A stretch of 64,000 nucleotides of DNA from Streptomyces sp. MMG1533 (GTDB taxonomy: Bacteria; Actinomycetota; Actinomycetes; Streptomycetales; Streptomycetaceae): assembly GCF_001279775.1 (NCBI RefSeq), contig NZ_LGDG01000241.1:1-64000 (forward strand), in the 5' to 3' direction. The translations under genes were made by a program, and so were the position numbers. Positions 1-7,793 of the stretch are shown piece after piece (position 1 is the stretch's first letter; each line of letters starts with the position of its first letter). The notes under the pieces were generated by a model. The model ran no database searches. It saw only the letters and a program-made list of their open reading frames with translations, and was not told the origin of the DNA.

Positions 1-23
1 CGAGTACGCACGGTGACGCGCTG

Positions 24-41
24 CCGCCCGTGTGCGGGCGG
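24..41. terminator. small GC hairpin past the lipase gene
   Basis: CCGCCCG-TGTG-CGGGCGG forms a 7-bp perfect stem with a 4-nt loop, about 20 bases beyond the stop of the minus-strand lipase gene. There is no clear T-tract, so this is a plausible but unproven terminator. Confidence 0.35.
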
Positions 42-61
42 GAAGACGCCGTACGGCTCGG

Positions 62-1414
62 TCAGCGCTGGAAGGGCATGGTCCAGCAGTTGGATGTGGT
101 CGGTTCGCCCTCCAGGCGGTCGGTGAGCCAGGAGATCGCTGTTCCCTGGTCGGTGAGGAGGGGGGCGAGGTGGTTGGTGAGGATCCTGTCGCCGAGGTTG
201 GGAAGGTCGATGGCGTCGTAGGTGATGTTGGCGCCCTTGCGGCACCAGTCCACGGCCAGTTGGCGGGCCTGGGCGTGCGGAACGATGTCGTCCTGGACGC
301 CGGTGGCCACCCGGACCGGGCCGGTCGGCTTGAGCGTTCCGATGCGCTGGTCGTCGAGGACGGCCTGGGCGCGGGGTTCGGCGGCGATGATGTCGGCGAC
401 GGACTTGCCGCTGGTCGTCCACGCCGTGCTCCGGGTGAAGCCGTAACGGACGACGGACTCGCCGACGCACATGGTCGACGCGTCGGCGAGGGCCTTGCGC
501 CCGGCGGCGTTGAGGTTCGCCTCGGCGAGGCTGCGCATGTCGGGGTAGGTCTGGACGAAGCCGTTGATCGCCCAGCCCAGGGCGCTGACCAGGGCGCTCC
601 CGTCGATGCCCTTCATGACGGCGGTCAGGTCGGCGGGCGGCGCGCCGGCGTAGGTGCCGGCGAGGTGGACGTCGGGCGCGTAGGTCGGCTGGAGTTCGGC
701 CGCGGATGCGGTGGCGCCGCCGCCCTCGCTGTAGCCGTACAGGCCGACGCGTGAGGCGGAGGTGAGGGACGTGCCGGGGAGGGCGCGCGCCGCACGGACG
801 GCGTCCAGCACCGCGTGCCCCTCGTCCAGGCGGTTGACGTAGGTGTGCAGCCGGTCGGTGGCGCCCAGGCCGACGTAATCGGTGACGACGACGGCCACTC
901 CGGCGGCGAGGAGACGGTAGACCGCCAGGTTGTCGTAGCCGACGGACAGGGTCTCCCCGCTGACGGTGAGCGGGTGTTCCAGGGCGTACGAGGGCGCGCA
1001 CTGGTCGCCCTGGCCCATGGTCCCGGAGGCCACCGCCACCAGGGGGCGGGCCCCGTCGCCCTTCCACTGTGCCGATGGCTCGATGTAGGCGCCGGTCACC
1101 GCGACGGCTTGGCCGCTGGAGTCGGTGGACTTGTACATCAGGCGGGTGGCGGTGCCCGGCAGGGTGCGGCCGTCGAGGCCGGGCAGCGAGAGCCCCAGGG
1201 GGAGGGGCTCCTGCCGGATCAGGGTGCCGTTGGCGGCGGGCAGTTGGGCGGGCGGGGTGTAGAAGGCCGGGATGGTGACGCCCCGGGACACGACGGGTGC
1301 GGTCCCGGTGGCGTCGGCCGGCATCGCGCTGACGCAGGCGCAGGCCACCGTGGCGGTCGCGGCGGTGGCCAGGCGGTTGAGCGTCGAACGCGGACGGATT
1401 CTGTAGCGGCTCAC
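62..1414 (-). CDS. secreted LIP-type lipase/esterase
   Basis: A 450-aa alpha/beta hydrolase of the secretory lipase (LIP) family, probably releasing acyl groups from extracellular esters. The N-terminus (about residues 1-36) has Arg residues, an Ala/Val-rich hydrophobic stretch and a possible cleavage site near MPADATG, so it looks exported. The nucleophile elbow is GYSEGG with Ser about 229. Downstream Asp and His candidates lie in GVQDDIVPH and LTNHLAP. Length is normal for the family. The gene stands alone. Three inverted repeats about 40-95 bp before the start (separate entry) suggest control by a dimeric repressor. The acyl specificity cannot be told from sequence. Confidence 0.85.
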   Translation of the reverse strand: MSRYRIRPRSTLNRLATAATATVACACVSAMPADATGTAPVVSRGVTIPAFYTPPAQLPAANGTLIRQEPLPLGLSLPGLDGRTLPGTATRLMYKSTDSSGQAVAVTGAYIEPSAQWKGDGARPLVAVASGTMGQGDQCAPSYALEHPLTVSGETLSVGYDNLAVYRLLAAGVAVVVTDYVGLGATDRLHTYVNRLDEGHAVLDAVRAARALPGTSLTSASRVGLYGYSEGGGATASAAELQPTYAPDVHLAGTYAGAPPADLTAVMKGIDGSALVSALGWAINGFVQTYPDMRSLAEANLNAAGRKALADASTMCVGESVVRYGFTRSTAWTTSGKSVADIIAAEPRAQAVLDDQRIGTLKPTGPVRVATGVQDDIVPHAQARQLAVDWCRKGANITYDAIDLPNLGDRILTNHLAPLLTDQGTAISWLTDRLEGEPTTSNCWTMPFQR

Positions 1415-1454
1415 AGGTCACTCCTCGCGCTGCTGCGTTGCAGGATGCGCGAAA

Positions 1455-1509
1455 AACTAGCAGCGCTAGTTACCGCTGGTAACCCACGAGTAAGTTACGG
1501 TCCGGTAAC
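1455..1509. promoter_or_regulatory. cluster of three inverted repeats upstream of the lipase gene
   Basis: AACTAGC-AGC-GCTAGTT (1455-1471, perfect), GTTACC-GCT-GGTAAC (1469-1483, perfect) and GTTACGGTCCGGTAAC (1494-1509, one imperfect pair) follow one another. The last two share GTTAC...GGTAAC half-sites. They sit 41-95 bp before the lipase start codon. The layout fits adjacent operators for a TetR-like dimer; the regulator is not encoded next door. Confidence 0.5.
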
Positions 1510-1557
1510 TATTTGCCGGAGCAAGCATGTGAGCCGACTCGCCGGGCCGCCGTCGGA

Positions 1558-3060
1558 CTACTTCGCGACCGGGCCCTTGTGGCCCGACACCCGGGCGATC
1601 CACGCGATGAACTCGCCGGGGTCCTCGTCCGCGCCGTGGCCGGCGTCCCAGTAGTAGGACGTGCTGACGTCGTCGCCCAGGTTCTTCAGGCGGGCGTGCA
1701 GGTTGCCGACGACCGAGAGCGAGGTGGCGGAGTCCAGGGCGCCATCGCGGATCCACCAGTGCTTGGACCGCTTGTCGTTGACGTCCTCGACGAGGTGGTA
1801 CATCGGGTTCATCATGTTCAGCTTGGCGGGGATGTCTTCGGCGAGGCGGGCGCTGCCGCCTTCCTCGTGCTGAAGGCTGAACAGCGTGAAGTGCCGGGCC
1901 GCGGTGGTGCCCGTGCCGAAGAGGTTCGTCTCGGGCGTGGACAGGTCGAAGTCGTCGAACGCGGGCACGTCCTTCGAGCGTGTCCCCTGGTGAGCGAGGA
2001 AGTCGGCCCAGCTGAAGGACGCCTTGCCGTCGGACCATGCGATGGAGGTGTTCGCGGTCAGGTATGTCTCCCGGTCCGCGTCCGAGAGGGCCGCGAGGTA
2101 CTTGGTCGCCGACGGCTCCAGGTGGGTCCGCACCAGGTACGCGTCGAGGTTGCGTGCGGTGAGGCGGCCGAATCCCTTCGCCGTCAGCTTGAGGGAGGTC
2201 AGATGGTCGCCGTAGGCGGAGCTCAGCTCCGCGGACAGGGTCTGGTCGGCGAGCGAGCCGCTGCGCAGCGGGAGGGTGCCGTAGCACCACTCGTACGCCA
2301 TGTCGGCGTGCTCCAGGTCGGTGATCGGGCACCAGGCACCGACCGCGAAGACGGCGTCGGAGGCGTCGGCCGCACCCAGCTCCGCGAGGTGGGAGTCGTA
2401 GAGCGGGCTGTCGCCGGAGGCGCCCAGGAGCGAGGACAGCGCGCCGCCGGCGCTGGTGCCGGAGGTGACGATCCGGTTGACGTTGCCGGGGATGCGGCCC
2501 TTGTTGTACTTCACGTACCGGACGGCGGCCTTGAGGTCGACGATCGCGGCGGGTGCGGTGCCGTAGTAGACGCCGCTGGAGTCGACCAGGGAACGGCCGC
2601 GGGCGCCCGCCTCCACGACGACGTACCCGGCGGCGAGCGCGAGTTGGCCGCGGCTGGTCCCGCCGCCGAAGCCGGCGCCGCCGATCCCGGTGTTGCCCGA
2701 CACGGACGACGGCATGTAGCCGCCGACGCCGATGACGAAGACGATGGGCGCGCCGGACGCGTCGACCGCGGTGCCGTCGATGGTCACGGGGACACTGACG
2801 TTGAGGGACTGGTAGGTGGTGTCGACCGGATCCGCCACGTACGAGGCCACCTTGTGGAAGTGGTAGACCACTTCGTGGGCGGTGCCGTCGGCGTCCGTGA
2901 TGCTGGTGGTGAGTTCCGTGTAGTCGTCCGGGTCGAACACCAGCGACGTATCGGCGGACTTGGCGGACGTCCTCGTCGCCGCCCGTGCGCTCGCGGCGAA
3001 TCCGACCGCCGGTGCCGCGGCCGCCGCGGTGAGTCCCATGACCACTGTCCTGCGCTTCAC
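1558..3060 (-). CDS. Tat-exported tannase/feruloyl-esterase-like hydrolase
   Basis: A 500-aa serine hydrolase resembling subtype-B tannases and related esterases, which cleave ester bonds of phenolic acids. The GTG at 3060 is chosen because AGGAGA lies 5 nt before it and the protein then begins VKRRTVVMGL, a twin-arginine signal followed by an Ala-rich hydrophobic segment. The nucleophile motif is GTSAG (Ser about 203). His is expected near the C-terminus in DAGHGADEDPGEF. It lies tail-to-head with the lipase gene, separated by 143 bp. An exported phenolic esterase would suit a strain that degrades plant aromatics; that link is inference. Confidence 0.7.
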   Translation of the reverse strand: MKRRTVVMGLTAAAAAPAVGFAASARAATRTSAKSADTSLVFDPDDYTELTTSITDADGTAHEVVYHFHKVASYVADPVDTTYQSLNVSVPVTIDGTAVDASGAPIVFVIGVGGYMPSSVSGNTGIGGAGFGGGTSRGQLALAAGYVVVEAGARGRSLVDSSGVYYGTAPAAIVDLKAAVRYVKYNKGRIPGNVNRIVTSGTSAGGALSSLLGASGDSPLYDSHLAELGAADASDAVFAVGAWCPITDLEHADMAYEWCYGTLPLRSGSLADQTLSAELSSAYGDHLTSLKLTAKGFGRLTARNLDAYLVRTHLEPSATKYLAALSDADRETYLTANTSIAWSDGKASFSWADFLAHQGTRSKDVPAFDDFDLSTPETNLFGTGTTAARHFTLFSLQHEEGGSARLAEDIPAKLNMMNPMYHLVEDVNDKRSKHWWIRDGALDSATSLSVVGNLHARLKNLGDDVSTSYYWDAGHGADEDPGEFIAWIARVSGHKGPVAK

Positions 3061-3315
3061 AACCGTCTCCTGACTTCGCGAAATATCCGGTCGTTGTGCT
3101 GTTTCGCCCGCGCACGAGCGTGTGCGGGGACGGAGGTGAGTGCAGCAGCCGTTGCTGAAGATTTCCCTTGTGGCGGCAGTGGCATCGGAAAGAATCGGCC
3201 ACCGGGCCTCGCCCTCCGCTGTGTACGGACCTCGGCCGAACGCGTCGCCACCGCCGTAAATCGTCCGCAAAACTGTCGGCGATTTTGGCGAGAATTCTCA
3301 TGTCGGCGATGATGG

Positions 3316-3640
3316 TGCCCCCGACTGGTGCGGCTGGCCAACGCCACCTTCGCCGCCCACGATGCGGCGTGGTGGGGCGAGGGCACCGCCTGCGCGAGCG
3401 ACTCCCCAAGCAGTTCGGCTCCTGGTCCAGCAACTTCATGACCGAGCGGCACCGGCGGTACCGCGGGCCGCCTGGCGTGACTACCTCGTCGACGCGGACC
3501 TGTGCCGCGAGATGAACGACGGGCTCCAGGTCCTGGAGAACTGGAACTCCGCCAACCACGACGGTTCTACGGCAAGGACGGCGATCTGACCGGCTCCGAC
3601 AAGGAGTCCCAGGAGGTCTCCATGCTCGCCCTGCCCTGCC
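3316..3640 (+). mobile_element. Tn3-family transposase remnant (frame-shifted, internally deleted)
   Basis: Three segments in different frames match conserved parts of Tn3-family transposases. They are: RLANATFAAHDAAWWGEG then CASDS (frame starting at 3331); KQFGSWSSNFMTERHRRYRG (frame shifted at about 3407); and, after a deletion of roughly 130 codons, RDYLVDADLCREMNDGLQV then ENWNSAN, followed after another shift by FYGKDGDLTGSDKE. The order is that of an intact transposase, so this is a decayed copy and not chance similarity. It joins directly to an IS5-type fragment downstream. Confidence 0.7.
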
Positions 3641-3654
3641 CTGCCCTGCGCATC

Positions 3655-3999
3655 CGGGTCCCTCGCACCGGAGGCCGCCCCCGCTGCAGGCCCGACCAAG
3701 TCATCGCCGACAAGGCCTACAGCTCCCGAGGCTTCCGCGCCTACCTGCGCAAACGCGGCATCGGGCACACCATCCCAGAGAAGACCGACCAGCAGCGACA
3801 CCGGCACAACCGCGGCCGCCGCGGCGGGCGGCCACCATCGTTCGACCGGCAGATCTACCGCCAACGCAACATCGTCGAACGCTGCTTCAACCGACTCAAA
3901 GGCTTCCGCGGCATCGCCACCCGATACGAGAAGACCGCCACCTCCTACGAAGCAGCAGTCACACTCGCGTCATTCCTGCTCCGGGCAAGATCCGTTTGA
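3655..3999 (+). mobile_element. IS5-family transposase C-terminal fragment
   Basis: The in-frame segment starting around TGGRPRCRPDQVIADKAYSS and ending FLLRARSV is the C-terminal part of an IS5-family DDE transposase. It contains the catalytic-domain signature ADKAYSSR, a GRRGGRPPSFD linker, and RNIVERCFNRLKGFRGIATR, which carries the conserved Glu. The N-terminal half is absent; the reading frame runs straight in from the Tn3 relic through a CCCTG-repeat junction (about 3630-3650). The segment after the stop (about 3990-4015) resembles an IS terminal region. It is non-functional. Confidence 0.75.
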
Positions 4000-4051
4000 A
4001 GACGGACCCTAGGGACGTCGCGACCATGGCGGAATCGACTGTGCGCACCCC

Positions 4052-4119
4052 TGGACAGCCATCGATCTCCTGCGCATAATCGCTCACGCACCTATTCAAC
4101 AAATTCAATAAGGGGAGGT
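4052..4119 (+). promoter_or_regulatory. promoter/operator copy A
   Basis: TGGACA (4052-4057), a 17-bp spacer and CATAAT (4075-4080) make a good sigma70-type promoter. It is followed by the AT-rich imperfect palindrome TATTCAACAAATTCAATA (4093-4110) and a GGGGAGG ribosome site. The same series recurs at 7329-7395 before the NTF2-like gene. The palindrome overlaps the expected transcription start, where a repressor would act. Confidence 0.55.
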
Positions 4120-4123
4120 CTTG

Positions 4124-4261
4124 ATGACCTTGCGTGAGGGGGTGGCCCCTCCCGAAGCGAAGGCCTCCGCCCGAAGAGCAGTCACACCGGCTGCGCTCAG
4201 CGACGTCCACTGGCCCTCCGCCCCGTGCGAGAGATCTGGACCCCGGCCGCCTCGTCACTGA
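4124..4261 (+). CDS. small ORF or truncated leader gene behind promoter A
   Basis: An ATG preceded by GGGGAGG opens a 45-codon frame beginning MTLREGVAPPEAKASARRAV. No family was recognised. It could be a short real protein or the surviving 5' end of a gene cut down by rearrangement, since the next 270 bp up to the CoA ligase contain no convincing gene. The strong ribosome site and copied promoter are the only support. Confidence 0.3.
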   Translation: MTLREGVAPPEAKASARRAVTPAALSDVHWPSAPCERSGPRPPRH

Positions 4262-4534
4262 CATTGGGGTGCTCTGATCCCTCGAGGCAGAGTGATGCGG
4301 AACCTTGACGCCGCGTCGGTCGGTGTCGGGGGGGGCCGGGCTCCCACCGCCTCGCTCCAGCGCGCCCGCCTGCGCCCGGATCCCCCTGAAGGCGACGTCG
4401 CGCCGGTCTGGCCGGATGCGCAAGCCCTCCACACCGAGCTGCGTAGACCTGCATCACACATGCGCCACCACTCCGGCTGCGTGCGCTCCTGAGCCGCCTA
4501 CCCCTGTCCGACGTCGTACCGGAGGTTGAATCCG

Positions 4535-6085
4535 ATGTTGAACCTGTCCGTCCTGCTTGAGGACTCCGCCCGCTCGTGTCCCGAGCGCGAGGCCGTGGTC
4601 CTGGGACCGACCCGGCTGACTTACCGGCAGGTCGACACCGCGGCCGAGCAGGTCGCCAACCTGCTGGTGTCGCGGGGCATCAAGCCCGGTGACAAGGTCG
4701 CACTGACCTGCCCGAACCTGCCGTGGTACCCGATCGTCTACTACGGCATCCTCAAGGCCGGAGCCGTCGTTGTCCCACTCAATGTGCTGCTGAAGGCGCG
4801 TGAGGTCGCCTACCACCTGCGCGACAGTGACGCCCGCGCCTACTTCTGTTTCGAGGGCACCTCCGTCCTGCCCACCGGCGCCGACGGGCACGCCGGGTTC
4901 GAGGAGACCGACGGCTGCGAGCACTTCTTCACGATCACCGCCGAGCCGGGTTCGGTATCGCCGGTCCCGGGCACGGAGACGCTGTACGCCGCTCTCTCCG
5001 GACAGAAGCCGTCCCACGATCCGGTCGCGACCGAGGCGACCGACACCGCGGTGCTCCTCTACACGTCCGGCACCACCGGAAAGCCCAAAGGAGCTGAGCT
5101 CACCCATGCCAACCTGATCCTGAACGCGCTCACAGCCCACCGCATCATCGGCGGCGAGGGGACCGACAGGCATCTCGTGGCGCTCCCGCTGTTCCACTCC
5201 TTCGGCCAGACGCTGCAGATGCACACCGCGTTCGCCGGCGGTAACACCGTTGTCCTGATGCCACGGTTCGATCCGGCCCAGGCAGTCGACGTCCTGCGGT
5301 CCGAGGCCATCACTCACTTCGCCGGGGTCCCGACAATGTTCCACGGCCTGCTCACGGCCCTCACCGGCACCGCCGACGTCACCGACATCGCCGGCAACCT
5401 GAAACTTGTCCTCTCCGGCGGTGCGGCGATGCCGGTAGAACTGCTGCGCCGGGTCGAGCAGAACCTTGGCGTCAAGGTCCTCGAGGGATACGGGCTCTCG
5501 GAGACCTCCCCTGCGGTGTGCTTCACCCCGCCCGACGGCGAGAACCGTCCCGGCTCGATCGGCAAGCCGATCTGGGGCGTGGAGATGAAGCTCGTCAACC
5601 CCGACTGGAGCGAAGTCCCCGACGACCCGGCCGCGGTCGGCGAGATCGCGATCAAGGGACACCCGGTCATGAAGGGCTACTACAACCGCCCGGAGGCCAC
5701 CGCCGAGGCGATAAGCAACGGCTGGTTCCGCACCGGCGATCTCGCCCGCAGGGATGCCGACGGCTACTACTACATCGCCGACCGGGCCAAGGACATGATC
5801 ATCCGGGGTGGGTACAACATTTACCCGAGGGAGCTCGAAGAGGTCCTGATGGCTCATCCCGCCGTGTCGCTGGTCGCGGTGATCGGAGTGCCCCACGAGA
5901 CCCTGGGCGAGGAGGTCAAAGCGGTCGTCCAGAGGACCTCCGGTGACCACACCACGGAGGAGGAACTGGTCGCCTGGGGAAAGGCGCAGTTCGCGGCGTA
6001 CAAGTACCCGCGCATCGTGGAGTTCCGCGACTCGCTGCCGATGAACGCGACGGGCAAGATCCTGAAGAGGGAACTGACGGCATGA
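4535..6085 (+). CDS. acyl-CoA synthetase (AMP-forming)
   Basis: A 516-aa ANL-superfamily ligase that activates a carboxylic acid to its CoA thioester using ATP. The P-loop motif YTSGTTGKPKGAELTHAN is near residues 174-191. GYGLSETSP, a YYYIADRAKDMIIRGG hinge region and the C-terminal PMNATGKILKREL lysine motif are all present, so the enzyme should be active. ATG 4535 is preferred to TTG 4526 because GGAGG (4521-4525) is 9 nt upstream of it. It is related to long-chain FadD and to aryl/alicyclic acid ligases; the substrate cannot be read from sequence. Promoter A lies about 420 bp upstream. Confidence 0.88.
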   Translation: MLNLSVLLEDSARSCPEREAVVLGPTRLTYRQVDTAAEQVANLLVSRGIKPGDKVALTCPNLPWYPIVYYGILKAGAVVVPLNVLLKAREVAYHLRDSDARAYFCFEGTSVLPTGADGHAGFEETDGCEHFFTITAEPGSVSPVPGTETLYAALSGQKPSHDPVATEATDTAVLLYTSGTTGKPKGAELTHANLILNALTAHRIIGGEGTDRHLVALPLFHSFGQTLQMHTAFAGGNTVVLMPRFDPAQAVDVLRSEAITHFAGVPTMFHGLLTALTGTADVTDIAGNLKLVLSGGAAMPVELLRRVEQNLGVKVLEGYGLSETSPAVCFTPPDGENRPGSIGKPIWGVEMKLVNPDWSEVPDDPAAVGEIAIKGHPVMKGYYNRPEATAEAISNGWFRTGDLARRDADGYYYIADRAKDMIIRGGYNIYPRELEEVLMAHPAVSLVAVIGVPHETLGEEVKAVVQRTSGDHTTEEELVAWGKAQFAAYKYPRIVEFRDSLPMNATGKILKRELTA

Positions 6086-6698
6086 GCACCCGGAGCATCG
6101 GCCGGGAGGCCGCAGGCGGCCACCGGATGTTTCCAGGAGTCGTCTGCGTCCGGCAGATCGAGGGCGTGGGCGAGCGGGGCGGCAATCCGCTGACGGCCGA
6201 GCGGACCAGTGCGGGCGGTCCGAGCTCGACAAGCGCGGATCGGTGACCACGGAGTAAGCGGTGACGTCGGCATCATGCCGGTACGCCGCCTCGCGGCCCC
6301 AGTGGTTCAGTGCCGGCAGACGCGGGCCGAGGACGCGCCACTCACCTCGTCAGGATCCAAGGGGGGCGCGACACGTCGTTGACACCTGCCGACCGTCGCG
6401 GAGTCCAGCCGCGGCGGCGAGCGCCGCAGGCAACTGCTCCGCGTGGAGTTCCGCATGGACCTGCCCGGCGAGACACCCCCATACGGCGAGATCGGCGTAC
6501 CGCAGCTCCGGACTGCGCCGCTCCAAGGTTTCGGCGGGGCGATCGGCCCATCCGCGCAGGGCCGTCAGGACGTCTCCGCCGCCGACCCTGTCGGTGTGAC
6601 TGTCACCTGAGGCACATAGCGCAAAAAATGGATCTCGGTGCCCTGACGTGAGCAGCGGCTGCTTCGATGAGATCAGAGGATGAGTCCATCCGGTCACT
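6086..6698. other. gene-poor stretch between ligase and PadR gene
   Basis: About 610 bp between convergent genes. No ORF has convincing codon use plus a ribosome site. A minus-strand frame between about 6600 and 6400 reads DVLTALRGWADRP...ELRYADLAVW, loosely like the N-terminus of an adenylate-forming enzyme, so it may be decayed coding sequence. No strong hairpin was noticed. Confidence 0.4.
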
Positions 6699-7268
6699 TT
6701 ATTGAGTACCAGCGGCCGCACGCTGATCGAGTCGACGCAGCGCCACGTCCCCCCATTGGAGGTTCTCCCGCTCGAACGACATCCCGCGCAGCAGAGTGAG
6801 GTACGGGCCGATGCGCTCGGCCTCGGCGAAGTAAGCCTCCTCCGAGCGCCCGTCGAGCAGACGCCGGCGGATCTTCTCGTAGCGGGCCAGCTTGGCCGTG
6901 GCCCATTCCATACGCTCGGCGATGGCCGCCCGCACCGCCTCGGCGTCGCCCACGTCCGCGCACTGCACCTTGACCATCAACTCGTCCCGGATGACCGCGG
7001 GCCGGCCCGGAGGCTCGGCCGTATATGCACGCACAGCCTCCCGCCCGGCTTCCGTCAACGAGAACAGCCGCTTGTTGGGCCGGCGCTCCTGCTCGACGAC
7101 CCGAGCCGAGATCAGCCCCTCGGCCTCCATGCGCTCGAGCTCTCTGTAGAGCTGCTGGGGTGTCGTCATCCAGAAGTTGGCGACCGTCGCGTCAAACCCC
7201 TTCGCGAGGTCATAACCGGACGCCTCGCCCTCCAGCAGTGCGGCCATGACCGCGTTTCGCAACGCCAT
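6699..7268 (-). CDS. PadR-family transcriptional regulator
   Basis: A 189-aa protein with an N-terminal winged helix (about residues 5-80: GYDLAKGFD, TPQQLYRELERMEAEGLI, RPNKRLFSLTEAGREA) and a C-terminal Vir_AT-II-like helical dimerisation domain (about 90-180). This is PadR subfamily-1 architecture. PadR proteins usually repress a divergent gene for handling phenolic or toxic compounds. The gene is divergent from the NTF2/FAD/reductase operon, with a palindrome at 7287-7302 in the shared region, so it probably controls itself and that operon. Confidence 0.88.
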   Translation of the reverse strand: MALRNAVMAALLEGEASGYDLAKGFDATVANFWMTTPQQLYRELERMEAEGLISARVVEQERRPNKRLFSLTEAGREAVRAYTAEPPGRPAVIRDELMVKVQCADVGDAEAVRAAIAERMEWATAKLARYEKIRRRLLDGRSEEAYFAEAERIGPYLTLLRGMSFERENLQWGDVALRRLDQRAAAGTQ

Positions 7269-7286
7269 TGACCCAATCTAACAGCA

Positions 7287-7302
7287 ATGTGACTAGTCAA
7301 CA
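7287..7302. promoter_or_regulatory. candidate PadR operator
   Basis: ATGT-GACTAGTC-AACA contains the perfect 10-bp palindrome TGACTAGTCA (7290-7299). It approximates the ATGT-N8-ACAT arrangement of known PadR operators. It lies 19 bp before the PadR start, between the divergent genes. Confidence 0.5.
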
Positions 7303-7328
7303 AAGTGCATCGTTCTGCTCGGCCACCC

Positions 7329-7395
7329 TGGACAAGCCTTCCTGGAACCCATAATCTCCTATACGCCTATTAAATTTGTTGAGTATGAGAGGCGG
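7329..7395 (+). promoter_or_regulatory. promoter/operator copy B
   Basis: TGGACA (7329-7334), CATAATC (7350-7356), CCTATT (7366-7371) and the imperfect palindrome TATTAAATTTGTTGAGTA (7368-7385), followed by GAGAGG. CATAATC-to-CCTATT spacing is identical to copy A (16 nt start to start). Only the gap from TGGACA differs (15 versus 17). This drives the NTF2-like operon. Confidence 0.55.
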
Positions 7396-7400
7396 ATTCC

Positions 7401-7793
7401 ATGCACCCCTTCCGTAAGGCCGTCGAGGCCCGCGACATGGACGCCGTGGCAGCCCTGCTGGCGGACGACGTTGTCTTCACCAGCCCGGTCGCCTTCACGC
7501 CGTACCCCGGTAAGGCGGTCACCGCCGCGATCCTGCGCCATGTGGTCCAGGTCTTCGAGGACTTCACCTACGTTCGCGAGATCGCCAATCCCGACGGTCG
7601 TGACCACGCCTTCGTCTTCACCGCCAACGTCGCCGGCAAGAAGCTCCAGGGCTGCGACTTCCTGCACTTCGACGAGAACGGAAAGATCGACGACTTCACG
7701 GTGATGGTGCGCCCGCTCTCGGCTGCGAAGGCGCTGTCCGAGGCGATGAACGCCCGGTTCGACGAGATCGCCCGAGAGGCAACCGCGCAGTGA
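7401..7793 (+). CDS. NTF2-like (SnoaL/ketosteroid-isomerase fold) protein
   Basis: A 130-aa single-domain protein of the NTF2-like superfamily: MHPFRKAVEARDMDAVAALLADDVVFTSP is the usual helix-plus-strand opening and DFLHFDENGKIDDFTVMVRP the usual C-terminal sheet. Members act as isomerases, cyclases or small-molecule binders. It is first in a three-gene operon; its stop overlaps the GTG start of the FAD oxidoreductase (7790), so the two are translationally coupled. A helper or isomerase role on the same substrate as the oxidoreductase is inferred. Confidence 0.8.
   Translation: MHPFRKAVEARDMDAVAALLADDVVFTSPVAFTPYPGKAVTAAILRHVVQVFEDFTYVREIANPDGRDHAFVFTANVAGKKLQGCDFLHFDENGKIDDFTVMVRPLSAAKALSEAMNARFDEIAREATAQ

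Noticed and set aside
3168..3515. Single plus-strand ORF upstream of the IS5 fragment as its own gene
   Set aside because: Only its middle (KQFGSWSSNFMTERHRRYRG) is meaningful, and that is a Tn3 transposase piece in one of three frames; the ends are out-of-frame sequence.
4454..6250. Long minus-strand ORF (598 aa) opposite the CoA ligase
   Set aside because: Shadow of the ligase gene: Arg/Gly/Val-rich with no family motif, no ribosome site and the high-GC antisense pattern.
6696..6708. Third full copy of the AT-rich operator (ACTTTATTGAGTA)
   Set aside because: Only one half matches and it overlaps the PadR stop codon, so it may be chance; mentioned only as a related half-site.
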